In this document: one piece after another, positions 1 to 9,689 of the stretch | How positions within the stretch are numbered: position 1 is the first letter of the stretch | Layout of the letters: the number at the start of each line of letters is the position of its first letter | Assembly (NCBI RefSeq): GCF_026283965.1 | Contig: NZ_JAPDPD010000007.1 | Span: 144,083-208,082 of the forward strand | Source: Dyella subtropica | Lineage (GTDB): Bacteria; Pseudomonadota; Gammaproteobacteria; Xanthomonadales; Rhodanobacteraceae | DNA length: 64,000 nt | Direction: 5' to 3' | Made by a program: the position numbers and the translations under genes | Notes under the pieces: generated by a model | Databases searched by the model: none | The model's input: only the letters and a program-made list of their open reading frames with translations | Told to the model about the DNA's origin: nothing

Positions 1-2525
1 TGGCCACGGCCTTCCGCCACGGCGCCGATGCCAGCGCGCTGGCACGTCGGCGTGGCGATTCGGTGGCCCGCATCGTGGTGCACGTGTGGACAGCCTGCCT
101 GGGTGAAGTAAACGGCGCGGCATTGTTTGCCGTAGGCGGCTTCGGCCGCGGCCTGCTGTTTCCCTATTCGGATGTGGATTTGCTGGCGCTGGTCGAACAG
201 GCCGAGCCCGCGCGTCTGCGCGCGCTGGAGCAATGCTTCGCCACACTATGGGACATCGGTCTAAAGGTTGGGCATGCCGTGCGCGAGCCGTCGCAATGCC
301 GCGCCCTGGCCGTGCAGGAAGCCAGCGTCTTCACCAGCCTGCTCGATGCGCAGCGACTGGCTGGCGATCCGTCGATGGAAGAAAGCCTGAAAGCGATCGT
401 CGACGATTCCGCACTCTGGCCGCCAGCGACCTATCTGGCCGCACGCCTTGCCGAGCGCGACGTCCGCCACAGCCGCTACAACGACACGGCCTACAACCTC
501 GAGCCGAATCTGAAAGATGGCCCCGGCGGCCTACGCACGCTCGATGCACTGCGTTGGCTGGGGCGTCGCCTGGCGCACGCGGACGACTTCGACGACATGG
601 TCGACGAAGGGCTGCTCGATCCGGCCGAACGCGCCACCCTGGAGGAAGCCGAAACCACGTTGCGCCGTTACCGCTTCGCCCTGCACCTGGAAGCGGGGCG
701 TGCCGAGGAGCGCCTGTTGTTTGACTACCAGCGTGCCCTGGCGGCACGGCTGGGCTTCGAAGATGAGCACGAAAAGAACCTCGGCGTCGAACAGTTCATG
801 CAGGGCTATTACCGCGCGGCCAGCCAGGTGGAGCGCCTGGGTGTGCAGATCGCCGAGCGCTTCGAAGAAATGCTGGAGCCGCCCAGCGAACCCAAACCCA
901 TAGGCGAGGATTTCTTGCGCTACGGATCGCGCATCGCCGTGCGCGATCCAGACCTGTTCGTGCGCCGTCCCGCCGCGCTGGTGGAAGTGTTCACCCTGCG
1001 CCTGGGCGAGGCGGGCATCGTCGGCTTCACGGCCGAGACCATGCGACGTATTCACCAGGCCACGGCGCTCTTCGGTGTCTCGCTGGCTGACCATCCCGAC
1101 GTGATGGCCGCCTTCCTGCGACTGCTGCGCATGGGTGCTCCGGCCGAGGAGGCACTGTGGCGGATGAACCGGCACGGCCTGCTGGCGGCGATCCTGCCGG
1201 CGTTCGGCAAGGTGTTCGGCCGCATGCAGTACGACCTGTTCCACGTCTACACGGTGGACGAGCACACGCTGCGCGTGCTGCGCAACGTGGCGCGCTTTGC
1301 CGATCCGGCCGCGCGCGGCGATTTTCCCATCGCGTGCGGCATCTGGCCGACGCTGGAGAAGCCGGAGCTGCTGCTGCTCGCTGCGCTGTTCCACGACATT
1401 GCCAAGGGCCGCGGTGGCGACCATTCGGTCTTGGGTGAAGAGGAGGCGCGCTCGTTCTGCGCCAAGCTAGGGTTGCCGGCCGAAGACGTGGAACTGGTGG
1501 CGTGGCTGGTGCGCTGGCACCTGCTGATGAGTGTGACCGCGCAGCGTCAGGACATCACCGACCCGGACGTGGTGCAGCGCCTTGCGGAGGCCGTGGGCGA
1601 TCGGCTGCGGCTGGATCTGCTCTATCTGTTGACTATCGCCGACATCATCGGCACCAGTCCCAAACTATGGAACGCCTGGAAGGATCGTCTGCTATCGGAC
1701 CTCTATACGGCTACACGCTACGCGCTGGCTAGCGAAGATGAGCTGCCGCGCGATGCGGCTGCCCGCGTAGGCGAGTGTCGCGAGGCCGCACTCGCGCTGC
1801 TGTTGGCGGAGGGCTTCTCCGAAGCGGCCAGCCTGCGTGTCTGGACGGATTTTCCAGAGCAGAGCTTCCTGCGTCACCGACCCGAACAGATCGCCTGGCA
1901 GACCGCGGCCATCCTGTGCTCGCACGGCGCCATGCCGCTGATTGAAGTGCATCCGCTATCCGTGCGAGGCACCACCGAGCTGTTCGTCTACACCCCCGAT
2001 CGCGACGGCCTGTTCGCTGCGGTCACCGCAATGCTGGATCGCCTGCATTTTTCGGTGATGGAGGCACGCATCCTCAACAGCCGCAACGGTATGGCGCTGG
2101 ATACGTTTCTGTTGCTGGAGGCGGACAGCCAGCAGCCGGCCAGCGCCGATCGCGCTGAGGAATTGAAGCAACGGCTGCATCGTGCGCTCTCGCAGCCTGG
2201 CCATACGCACCAGCCTTCCCGGCGCAATATGTCCCGCCACCTGAAGCACTTCCAGGCGGTACCCAAGATCGCTTTCAGTGCCGCCGGCGATCGCACGCGC
2301 CTCTCGCTGGTCTGCAGCGATCGCCCGGGACTGCTCGCAGCGGTGACCCAGGCCATGATGGAAGCTGAAGTGCGCGTCCACGACGCTCGCATCGCTACCT
2401 TTGGCGAACGCGTGGAGGATTTCTTCCTGATCACCGACCGCCGCAACGCGCCGCTAGGTATCCAGCAGCAGGATCGTCTGTTGCAAGCGCTGCTTGGGCG
2501 ACTTGGGACGGCCAAGAGGGCTTAA
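1..2525 (+). CDS. glnD: [Protein-PII] uridylyltransferase / uridylyl-removing enzyme, 5'-truncated
   Basis: Bifunctional nitrogen sensor that uridylylates PII when glutamine is low and removes UMP when it is high. The frame is open to the window edge (first full codon at position 3), so the N-terminus lies outside; the GTG at 63 is internal. Domains in order: nucleotidyltransferase with GGFGRGLLFPYSDVDLL near 130-185, GlnD helical region with NDTAYNLEPNLKDGPGG, HD hydrolase core with ALFHDIAKGRGGDHS near 1380-1430, and two C-terminal ACT domains (about 1970-2160 and 2290-2500), which sense glutamine. The visible part is about 840 residues, nearly full family length (about 870-890). The stop lies 10 bp before an inverted repeat. 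Confidence 0.97.
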   Translation, partial: ATAFRHGADASALARRRGDSVARIVVHVWTACLGEVNGAALFAVGGFGRGLLFPYSDVDLLALVEQAEPARLRALEQCFATLWDIGLKVGHAVREPSQCRALAVQEASVFTSLLDAQRLAGDPSMEESLKAIVDDSALWPPATYLAARLAERDVRHSRYNDTAYNLEPNLKDGPGGLRTLDALRWLGRRLAHADDFDDMVDEGLLDPAERATLEEAETTLRRYRFALHLEAGRAEERLLFDYQRALAARLGFEDEHEKNLGVEQFMQGYYRAASQVERLGVQIAERFEEMLEPPSEPKPIGEDFLRYGSRIAVRDPDLFVRRPAALVEVFTLRLGEAGIVGFTAETMRRIHQATALFGVSLADHPDVMAAFLRLLRMGAPAEEALWRMNRHGLLAAILPAFGKVFGRMQYDLFHVYTVDEHTLRVLRNVARFADPAARGDFPIACGIWPTLEKPELLLLAALFHDIAKGRGGDHSVLGEEEARSFCAKLGLPAEDVELVAWLVRWHLLMSVTAQRQDITDPDVVQRLAEAVGDRLRLDLLYLLTIADIIGTSPKLWNAWKDRLLSDLYTATRYALASEDELPRDAAARVGECREAALALLLAEGFSEAASLRVWTDFPEQSFLRHRPEQIAWQTAAILCSHGAMPLIEVHPLSVRGTTELFVYTPDRDGLFAAVTAMLDRLHFSVMEARILNSRNGMALDTFLLLEADSQQPASADRAEELKQRLHRALSQPGHTHQPSRRNMSRHLKHFQAVPKIAFSAAGDRTRLSLVCSDRPGLLAAVTQAMMEAEVRVHDARIATFGERVEDFFLITDRRNAPLGIQQQDRLLQALLGRLGTAKRA

Positions 2526-2534
2526 GAACAGGAG

Positions 2535-2605
2535 CGAGTGGGGAGGAGTGAGAAACGACAGAGAGCAGCGTGTGCCGTGACTCGCTTCTCACTCCTCTCC
2601 ACTCG
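2535..2605. repeat. Inverted repeat of the GGAGTGAGAAACGA family (copy A)
   Basis: Two 22-nt arms, 2535-2556 and 2584-2605, are complementary except at two positions (one G.T wobble, one A.C). The loop is about 27 nt. It lies 10 bp after the glnD stop and 61 bp before dapD, so it could act as a terminator or mRNA-stabilising hairpin. A 17-nt stretch (2542-2558) recurs exactly at 61656-61672 in another intergenic dyad, which marks it as a dispersed repeat family rather than a one-off terminator. Confidence 0.8.
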
Positions 2606-2666
2606 TTTCTCCATCTCCCTTAGTCGGTTAGCATGCGTGGGTATCCTCAAGCCTCGCGAACACGCC

Positions 2667-3490
<824 letters not shown>

Positions 3491-3494
<4 letters not shown>

Positions 3495-3847
3495 GCCTGA
3501 CGCTTTATGGCCTGTCGAATTGCGATACCTGCAAGAAAGCGCGCAACTGGCTCGACCGTTTCGAGGTCGAGCATGTCTTTGTCGACTATCGCGCCAACCC
3601 CGTGCCGGCGACCACGCTGAAGGACTGGGCGCAGCAGCTCGGCGGCTGGGAAAAGCTGGTCAACAAGGCAGGCACCACCTGGCGCAACCTGCTTCCCCAG
3701 CGCAAAAGCCCCGGCAGCGATCCGGAGTGGACCCTGCTGCTGAAGGAGTATCCGGCGTTGGTTCGCCGTCCGGTCGTGGTGCAGGCCGACGGTTCGGTCA
3801 GCGTGGGATTCAGCGATAACGGCTTCAAGAAGCTGTTCGCTCGCTGA
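3491..3847 (+). CDS. ArsC/Spx-family thioredoxin-fold protein (YffB-like)
   Basis: 118 aa, thioredoxin fold of the ArsC/Spx superfamily. The N-terminus [18 protein letters not shown] holds a CxxC pair (NCDTCKKAR), and the central GTTWRNL and C-terminal RRPVVV...VGFSD segments are the family signature. It resembles E. coli YffB, which also sits just upstream of dapE. The YffB group is thought to be glutathione-dependent, but its substrate is unknown, so arsenate reduction should not be assumed. It overlaps dapD by 4 bp and ends 1 bp before the DUF2165 gene. Confidence 0.9.
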
Positions 3848-3848
3848 C

Positions 3849-4343
3849 ATGCCGCTGCGTCTGTCGAAAATCCTGGTGGTCGCGGCGCTGGCCTTGCTGA
3901 TCAGCCTGGTCGCTTTCGGCAACGTTACCGACTACCGCACCAACTTCGCCTTCGTGCAGCACGTACTGGCGATGGATACGATTTTCCCGGACGCAAGCAT
4001 CCACTATCGCGCGATCACCTCACCGCCACTGCAGCATGCTGCCTATGTGCTGATCATCGCGGTGCAGACGATCACCGCCGTGCTGTGCTGGGCCGGTGTG
4101 TGGCGCATGTGGCGCCGCCGCCGCGCTTCGGCAGCCTTGTTTCAGCGAGCGAAGGGTTTGGCGGTGATGGGGCTGAGCGTAGGCGTGGCGTTGTGGCTGG
4201 TGGGGTTCATGGCTATCGGTGGCGAGTGGTTCGGCATGTGGATGTCTCCGCAGTGGAACGGCGTTGCTACGTCATTCCGCCTGGTGGCGCTGCTGTTGGG
4301 CGCCTTGGTCTATCTGGGGCAGCGCGAAGTCGACATGGATTGA
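3849..4343 (+). CDS. DUF2165-family small integral membrane protein
   Basis: 164 aa with four predicted transmembrane helices: about 7-25, 62-85, 98-122 and 136-158. The extracytoplasmic loop after helix 1 (NVTDYRTNFAFVQHVLAMDTIFPD) and the GGEWFGMW segment between helices 3 and 4 are typical of DUF2165 (predicted small integral membrane proteins). Function is unknown. It follows the ArsC-like gene by 1 bp and precedes dapE by 75 bp, so it probably belongs to the dapD-dapE transcription unit without an obvious role in lysine synthesis. Confidence 0.85.
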   Translation: MPLRLSKILVVAALALLISLVAFGNVTDYRTNFAFVQHVLAMDTIFPDASIHYRAITSPPLQHAAYVLIIAVQTITAVLCWAGVWRMWRRRRASAALFQRAKGLAVMGLSVGVALWLVGFMAIGGEWFGMWMSPQWNGVATSFRLVALLLGALVYLGQREVDMD

Positions 4344-4418
4344 AACCGCCTTGGCGACTTGCCGGTCGTGACCGCGCTAGCCTATGTGACTGCTTACGTT
4401 TCACCTTCAAGGATTGCC

Positions 4419-5552
4419 ATGTCTGCCGTGTTCGATCTCACCGCCGAGCTGATCCGCCGCCGTTCGGTCACGCCGGAAGATGCTGGCTGCCAGGCGCTGT
4501 TGGCCGAACGACTCGCCCGTGCAGGGTTCATCATCGAGCATCTGCGCTACGGCGAGGTCGACAACCTGTGGGCTACGCACGGTGAAGGCGGGCCGTTGCT
4601 GGTCTTTCTCGGTCATACCGACGTGGTGCCTACAGGGCCGGCGGACAGCTGGCAGAGCGACCCATTCCATCCGGTGGTGCGGGACGGCCTTCTATACGGC
4701 CGTGGTGCCGCCGATATGAAGGGCTCGGTGGCAGCGATGGCGGTCGCGCTGGAGCAGTTCGTGACAGCGCATCCGAACCATCCTGGTCGAGTGGGATTCC
4801 TGATGACCAGCGATGAGGAAGGGCCGACCAATCTCGATGGTGTACGCCGGGTCGCTGAACACTTTCGCCGCATCGGCGAACGCATCGACTGGTGCGTGGT
4901 GGGCGAGCCTTCGTCCAAGCAAAGGCTGGGTGATTTGATTCGCGTGGGACGTCGCGGTTCGCTCTCTGGCACTTTGACGGTACGAGGCGTACAGGGTCAT
5001 GTGGCCTACCCGGAGAAAGCGAAGAACCCCATCCATGCTTTTGCGCCCGCGTTGGCCGAACTGGCCGCGGAGCGCTGGGACGAGGGCAATGCGGATTTCC
5101 CGCCGACCTCGTTCCAGGTATCCAACCTCAACGCAGGCACCGGCGCGAGCAATGTGATACCCGGTTCACTCACGGCTCTGATCAATTTCCGCTACAGCAC
5201 GGCCAGCCGCGCCGAAGACCTGCGTACCCGGGCGGAAGCGATCCTGCATAAGCACGGTCTGGACTATCAGCTGGACTGGAACCTTTCCGGAGAGCCGTTC
5301 CTGAGCCCCGCAGGTGGTGCGCTGCGCGATGCCGTGGTTGGCGTTTGTCGCGATCTCTGCGGTATCGAGCCGGAGCAGAGCACCGGGGGCGGCACGTCGG
5401 ATGGCCGGTTCATCGCGCCACTCGGCGCCGAGGTGGTCGAGCTTGGTCCGGTCAACGCGACGATCCACAAGGTGGATGAATGCGTTTCTGTCGATGATTT
5501 GCAGAAGCTTCCTGCGCTGTATCAGACGATCTGCGAGCGTTTGCTTGTTTGA
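4419..5552 (+). CDS. dapE: Succinyl-diaminopimelate desuccinylase
   Basis: M20 di-zinc hydrolase that removes succinate from N-succinyl-LL-DAP in lysine and peptidoglycan synthesis. The ATG at 4419 ([19 protein letters not shown]) gives 377 aa, the normal family length; the frame runs 20 codons further upstream without support. Metal and catalytic motifs are present: FLGHTDVVP (His, catalytic Asp), [16 protein letters not shown] (catalytic Glu pair), GEPSS and C-terminal ATIHKVDE. The small dimerisation domain runs from about residue 180 to 290. A strong inverted repeat right after the stop separates it from the convergent DUF4019 gene. Confidence 0.97.
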   Translation: MSAVFDLTAELIRRRSVTPEDAGCQALLAERLARAGFIIEHLRYGEVDNLWATHGEGGPLLVFLGHTDVVPTGPADSWQSDPFHPVVRDGLLYGRGAADMKGSVAAMAVALEQFVTAHPNHPGRVGFLMTSDEEGPTNLDGVRRVAEHFRRIGERIDWCVVGEPSSKQRLGDLIRVGRRGSLSGTLTVRGVQGHVAYPEKAKNPIHAFAPALAELAAERWDEGNADFPPTSFQVSNLNAGTGASNVIPGSLTALINFRYSTASRAEDLRTRAEAILHKHGLDYQLDWNLSGEPFLSPAGGALRDAVVGVCRDLCGIEPEQSTGGGTSDGRFIAPLGAEVVELGPVNATIHKVDECVSVDDLQKLPALYQTICERLLV

Positions 5553-5559
5553 GTTTTGA

Positions 5560-5598
5560 TGCAACGACACGCCAACCGGTGATTGGCGTGTCGTTGCA
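5560..5598. terminator. Bidirectional hairpin between dapE and the DUF4019 gene
   Basis: A perfect 16-bp stem (5560-5575 with 5583-5598) encloses a 7-nt loop. It lies 7 bp after the dapE stop and 11 bp before the end of the convergent gene, so it can serve both. Short T-rich tracts flank it (gagttttgat on the left, tccgctttattt on the right). Confidence 0.75.
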
Positions 5599-5609
5599 GA
5601 AAGTCCGCT

Positions 5610-6125
5610 TTATTTGGCGGATTTGGTGGCGGCAGGCGCGCTCGCGGAAGGTTTGGCCTCAGCCTGGATCGGCCGGACAACGTAACCCACCGGAGACCAG
5701 CCACTCGACGTCTGCGCCAGCGAGACGGTTTCCAGCGCAGGCGCATTGGCGTGCTTGGCGGCAAAGATCACATTGATGTACTCGCCGGGCGGCAGGCCGT
5801 TGGGGTTTTCCACGCGGCCCACCTGCAGCCAGTTGCGGCTTTGCGTGGCGCCCAGCTGCTTCTTTAGATCGCCGAGATACTTGTTCCAATCAGCCTTGTT
5901 CACGCTCTTCTGCATGATGGGGCTGCTTCCTTGCCACATGGCATCGGCCTGGTTGTTATCGGCTTGCGCAGCCCAGCGCGTGGCGGCGGCGACAGCGCTG
6001 TCCAATGAGGTGCTTTGCTGTGCATGTGCCTGGCCCATGGTCAGCAGTGCTATGAGTGCGCCAGCTGATGCCAGCCGCTTGCTCGCGATGCGGGTCGTAC
6101 GATGCCGACTCTTGTTGGGTTCCAT
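5610..6125 (-). CDS. DUF4019-type periplasmic protein
   Basis: 171 aa from the ATG at 6125, which has a good ribosome site (AGGAG, 7 nt spacing). The N-terminus has basic residues, a hydrophobic stretch and an AQA/AHA-type cleavage site (ALIALLTMGQAHA), so it should be exported. The mature part has a conserved W-rich core (WQGSSPIMQKSVNKADW), an LPPGEYINVIF strand and a closing GWSPVGYVV, matching my memory of DUF4019. Function is unknown. The tail is rich in Ala, Lys and Ser. It is transcribed toward dapE. Confidence 0.75.
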   Translation of the reverse strand: MEPNKSRHRTTRIASKRLASAGALIALLTMGQAHAQQSTSLDSAVAAATRWAAQADNNQADAMWQGSSPIMQKSVNKADWNKYLGDLKKQLGATQSRNWLQVGRVENPNGLPPGEYINVIFAAKHANAPALETVSLAQTSSGWSPVGYVVRPIQAEAKPSASAPAATKSAK

Positions 6126-6226
6126 GTCGTATCTCCTGTCAGGTAGTTGAGACAACGCTATTGGATGAACTCTCCGATGCGCTGCCTTCGTATCCCACCA
6201 TTGAAGAGATGTTTTGAACACCCCTT

Positions 6227-6240
6227 TTTGGACGTCCAAA
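6227..6240. promoter_or_regulatory. Perfect 14-bp palindrome upstream of the DUF4019 gene
   Basis: TTTGGACGTCCAAA is a perfect dyad about 100 bp upstream of the DUF4019 start. Position and symmetry suit a dimeric repressor or activator site, but I cannot name the protein. The surrounding 6126-6386 stretch shows no convincing gene. Confidence 0.35.
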
Positions 6241-6386
6241 TGGATTATTTGTCCAGCGGAGGTCTGTGGATTCGCTGAGTCTTCGGGATAAATCTGAGTT
6301 GAGCGATGCCGCGGCTGAAGAGCGCTACGCGAAAGCCCTTCGAGCCTTGCGATATTTCACGGTAGATACGATATCGCCCGCGATGG

Positions 6387-8810
6387 TTAATGCTTGCTGG
6401 TCGGCTCCAGCGTCAACACGTGCTGGTCGGGCCCGGGTAGTAATGGCGTGGGACGACCGTTGACCCAATCCTCGTGACCGGCACCGTAGTAAGGCGATAG
6501 CGGGTTGCCGCTTTGGCCGCCCGGCATGTGCAGAATGCTTTGTGCCTCGTGCCCTGGCATAGCATCGATGCGCTCGGAAGCGCCGAAACCGGGTTTGGCG
6601 ACGCGCGGCATGTTTTCGTCGCCCGGCAGCGGTTCGTCCGGCATGTCGAGCAAGCGGTCGACGTAATCAGGCAATGCGCGTGACAACGGATGCCGAATGG
6701 CCGTGCGATTCACTTCACCCCAGCTGCGCGCGGCCAGTCCACCGGGTTGCTGGCCGAGTTCATCGGCGACTTGATGGGCGGCGTTGAGCAACAAAGCGCT
6801 CCAATCCGCGTAGCGTGGGTCCAGCAAGTGCATAGGGCGATCGCGGATCAGTGTCCACACGGCAGCTTCTGCACTGCTCGAGCGGGGCCAGCTGAAGTCG
6901 CCATGCTGCTGCTTCACCTCCGCCACGAAGGGGGCCAGCACGGCTTCGTGCACCTTGCTGCGGAAGGCACGCACCAAGCGGTAATCCACGCTGTCCGTGG
7001 CCGCGCGTCCGCGCCACTGCGCAGTGAGTTGACGCAATTCATCCAGGGCCGGATCGCGGGCGCCGGCCAGCGTGTCCTGCAGTAGACGCTGCCAGCGGGT
7101 CAGCAGGAGGGCGCGATGGTCGAGCTGGATGTCGAGCAAGTTGCCCGGCGCGAAGTTATTGCGTGCGCGAAGATCGTCGCGGATCTGTTGTGCGCGTGCG
7201 CCGAGGTCATGGCCGCCTTGGCCGAGCAAATCCAGGTCGGCACTGTCGACGGTGCGGTTGTTGGCTGTCCACAGACGGCCATCGGCTGGGTTCTCGATGC
7301 GCGGATACTGCGCTGGCGTTGCCCAGCCCTGCCAGCCGGTATCGGGCTGCGACCAGTCGGCAGGCAGTAACGGATCGAAACCGACACGCAGCGGAATGCT
7401 GTTGCCGGTGATGGTCCAGCCGATGTTGCCGGCACTGTCGGCCGCCAGCAGATTTTGCGGCGGCATACCCATCTGAGGCGCGAGATCGAGTGCGGCAGTG
7501 ACGCTGGTGGCGTGCTCCAATTGCATCAAGCCCAGGTTGTAGGCGCGCGGCAGGTCGGCGATCCACGCCAGTGCAAGCGGGGTGCCATCGACGTCCTTGG
7601 CGAGGATGGGCCCCCAGCGCGTGATTTCGACTTTCAGTGTGCTCGCCGGTTCGCCCTTGATGCGGATCGTTTCGTCGCGCGTCTCGATGTGGGCCCAGCC
7701 TTCAGGCACTTTGTAGCGCGTCGCGTCGTTGGGATCGCGCAATACACGTACCCAATCCAGCCAGTCGCCGTAGCTGTTGGTGAAGCCCCACGCGACCTGT
7801 CCGTTGGAACCCACGACCAGCGCTGGGGTGCCGGGCAGGGTGACTCCACTGGCATCGCGCTGTCCGTTGGGTGCGGTCGGATCGGCATAACGCAAACGCG
7901 CGCGAAACCAGATATTGGGCACGCGCAGGCTCAAATGCATGTCGTTGGCGAGGATGGCCGCGCCGTTTTCAGTGAGGCTGCCCGCGACAGCGAAGTTGTT
8001 GCTGCCTGGGCGCGCCTGATCCAGGGCTGGCGCTAGCGCGGCCGCCAGGGCGCTGGCGTTCGCCCGCGATGCGGTGGGACGATCGCGGAGGTTGAAAACG
8101 TCTTCGCCAGGGATCACCGGTGGACGCGACAAATCACCCTTGAGCGGCGCCTCCCAGTCGGGATCCGGCGAGAGCAGGAAATCGACCAGCAACTTGGGCA
8201 GCACCGAGCGCATCTGCGCGAAGCTGAGCTCGCGTTCGTTGACGCCATCCCCGTTCAAGTCCAGATAGATAGACGCGATGACCAGGAAACTATCTTCCGG
8301 ACGCCATGGCTGCGGCTGTGTACCGAGCAGAAAATATTCCCAGGGCTTCACATGCAGGTCGGACAATCCCTGGTTGACACCTTCGGCATAGCGCTCCAGT
8401 TCGCGTTTCTGTTCCAGCGGGAGTTGCGCATAGGCTGCCTCGACGGTGGCGCGCAGACGGTGGCGGCGATGATTGAGGTCGGTGTCCCGTGCGGCAGGGC
8501 CGATCAACTCGGCCAGTTCGCCGGCGGGCAAGCGGCGCATCAGATCCATCGCGAAGTAGCGTTCCTGCGCGTGCACATAACCCAGCGCGAAGCCGACATC
8601 GTCGCGGTTCTTGCCTTGTATGGTCGCCGTGCCGAGCGCATCGCGGCTGATGCTTACGCTGTCCTGGAGTCCAGCGGCGGCTATGTCGCCATCCAGCTTC
8701 GCTCGGCTGCCGGCAAGCAGATACCAGCCCGTAGCGACAACACCGATGACCAGCATCAGCAGCGTCAGCAGCAGAAAGCGCAACCAGCGGAAGCGTCGTT
8801 GGGTCGTCAT
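6387..8810 (-). CDS. Penicillin acylase family protein (Ntn-hydrolase amidase)
   Basis: 807 aa from the ATG at 8810 (MTTQRRFRWLRF). An N-terminal membrane segment or signal (about residues 10-34) leads into the alpha region with GYVHAQERYFAMDLMRRL. The autocatalytic beta-subunit Ser is in the PGSNNFAVAGS motif at about residue 270; ANDMHL and the GFTNSYGDW segment that follows GSNGQVAW are also family-typical. Such enzymes cleave amides, including beta-lactam side chains, acyl-homoserine lactones or lipopeptides; the sequence does not settle the substrate. It lies 91 bp downstream of the lipoprotein gene on the same strand, so the two are probably co-transcribed. Confidence 0.92.
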   Translation of the reverse strand: MTTQRRFRWLRFLLLTLLMLVIGVVATGWYLLAGSRAKLDGDIAAAGLQDSVSISRDALGTATIQGKNRDDVGFALGYVHAQERYFAMDLMRRLPAGELAELIGPAARDTDLNHRRHRLRATVEAAYAQLPLEQKRELERYAEGVNQGLSDLHVKPWEYFLLGTQPQPWRPEDSFLVIASIYLDLNGDGVNERELSFAQMRSVLPKLLVDFLLSPDPDWEAPLKGDLSRPPVIPGEDVFNLRDRPTASRANASALAAALAPALDQARPGSNNFAVAGSLTENGAAILANDMHLSLRVPNIWFRARLRYADPTAPNGQRDASGVTLPGTPALVVGSNGQVAWGFTNSYGDWLDWVRVLRDPNDATRYKVPEGWAHIETRDETIRIKGEPASTLKVEITRWGPILAKDVDGTPLALAWIADLPRAYNLGLMQLEHATSVTAALDLAPQMGMPPQNLLAADSAGNIGWTITGNSIPLRVGFDPLLPADWSQPDTGWQGWATPAQYPRIENPADGRLWTANNRTVDSADLDLLGQGGHDLGARAQQIRDDLRARNNFAPGNLLDIQLDHRALLLTRWQRLLQDTLAGARDPALDELRQLTAQWRGRAATDSVDYRLVRAFRSKVHEAVLAPFVAEVKQQHGDFSWPRSSSAEAAVWTLIRDRPMHLLDPRYADWSALLLNAAHQVADELGQQPGGLAARSWGEVNRTAIRHPLSRALPDYVDRLLDMPDEPLPGDENMPRVAKPGFGASERIDAMPGHEAQSILHMPGGQSGNPLSPYYGAGHEDWVNGRPTPLLPGPDQHVLTLEPTSKH

Positions 8811-8901
8811 CGATCCGGCGGCCTCTGGAAGGAGAGTCGCGAGTGTACCCGTGCCGCGTGGTCGGTCCATGACGCGGGGCAGCGTGATGTCTGTAGGAGC
8901 G

Positions 8902-9663
8902 TTACGGTTTGTCGCTGGTGAAGACCGCGAAGATGCCCGCGTAGGGCTTCACCATAAAGGTCGGCGCACCCGCATAGCCGTCGCCGTCCACGTAGAACTG
9001 CGAGATGGTGCCGTCCAGGTACAGCGCGTCGCGGCAGCCGAGTTCGTCGCGGAACAGGCGGGCGAAGGTGTGGAAATTCACGGGCGCTTCGCTCACCGCG
9101 AACACTACTTTTTTCGGTGCCTTGGCGCAGACGCCGCTGCGCCATTTGAGGCTGGCGGAGTCGTCGACGAATTGATCGTTGATCTGGCCGTCGATCAGCA
9201 GCATCGGGCCGGATTGCGTCGCCCATTGCGCGCCTTTGCCATCTACCTTGAAAGTACTACTGGGGCGCACGGCGGCATGGCCGTCCGGATAGATCGCGAA
9301 GACGCCATTCGGCTGGATTGAAAAATTGCCCGCCGCCGGATTTCCGCGCACCAGGTTCAACGGCACCAGCGTCTTGCCGTTTTCTACATAAAGACCCAAC
9401 GGAGCGAGCTGGCGGTCGTAGATGCCGGCATTGGCGGCGAACAGCAGACGCCGGTCGTGCGCCAGGCCCCATTGGCGAAGGGTCTCGATATCGCCGTACG
9501 CTTGGCCGTTCTCCGGGTCCTTCCAGTGCAGGCTCAGCGACTCGCGCTCCAAGTCCACACTCACCACGCGGAAGGTTTGGCTGTCGAACACCACTTCGTC
9601 GCTATCCACCGCCTGCGCCTGGCGAGAGCAGCCGGCGAGGCTGCCCATCAGGGCCAGGATCAT
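8902..9663 (-). CDS. Phosphodiester glycosidase family (NAGPA-like) lipoprotein
   Basis: 253 aa from the ATG at 9663. The start is chosen because it begins a short lipoprotein signal, MILALMGSLAGC, with lipobox LAGC. The frame stays open upstream only because it runs through the palindromic repeat. The body matches the DUF2233/NAGPA domain: FAANAGIYDRQLAPLGLYVENG, AIYPDG, ATQSGPMLLIDGQIN and DALYLDGTISQFYV. Members cleave glycosyl phosphodiesters, and some act on envelope glycans. It is probably an envelope lipoprotein in one unit with the penicillin-acylase-like gene. The repeat begins 27 bp upstream and may carry or displace its promoter. Confidence 0.85.
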   Translation of the reverse strand: MILALMGSLAGCSRQAQAVDSDEVVFDSQTFRVVSVDLERESLSLHWKDPENGQAYGDIETLRQWGLAHDRRLLFAANAGIYDRQLAPLGLYVENGKTLVPLNLVRGNPAAGNFSIQPNGVFAIYPDGHAAVRPSSTFKVDGKGAQWATQSGPMLLIDGQINDQFVDDSASLKWRSGVCAKAPKKVVFAVSEAPVNFHTFARLFRDELGCRDALYLDGTISQFYVDGDGYAGAPTFMVKPYAGIFAVFTSDKP

Positions 9664-9689
9664 GAGCCAGCACGGGAGCGATCCGCGGT

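Noticed and set aside
6266..6463. 65-codon plus-strand frame between the DUF4019 and penicillin-acylase genes
   Set aside because: No ribosome site, no family, and its end overlaps the acylase 3' end; treated as non-coding.
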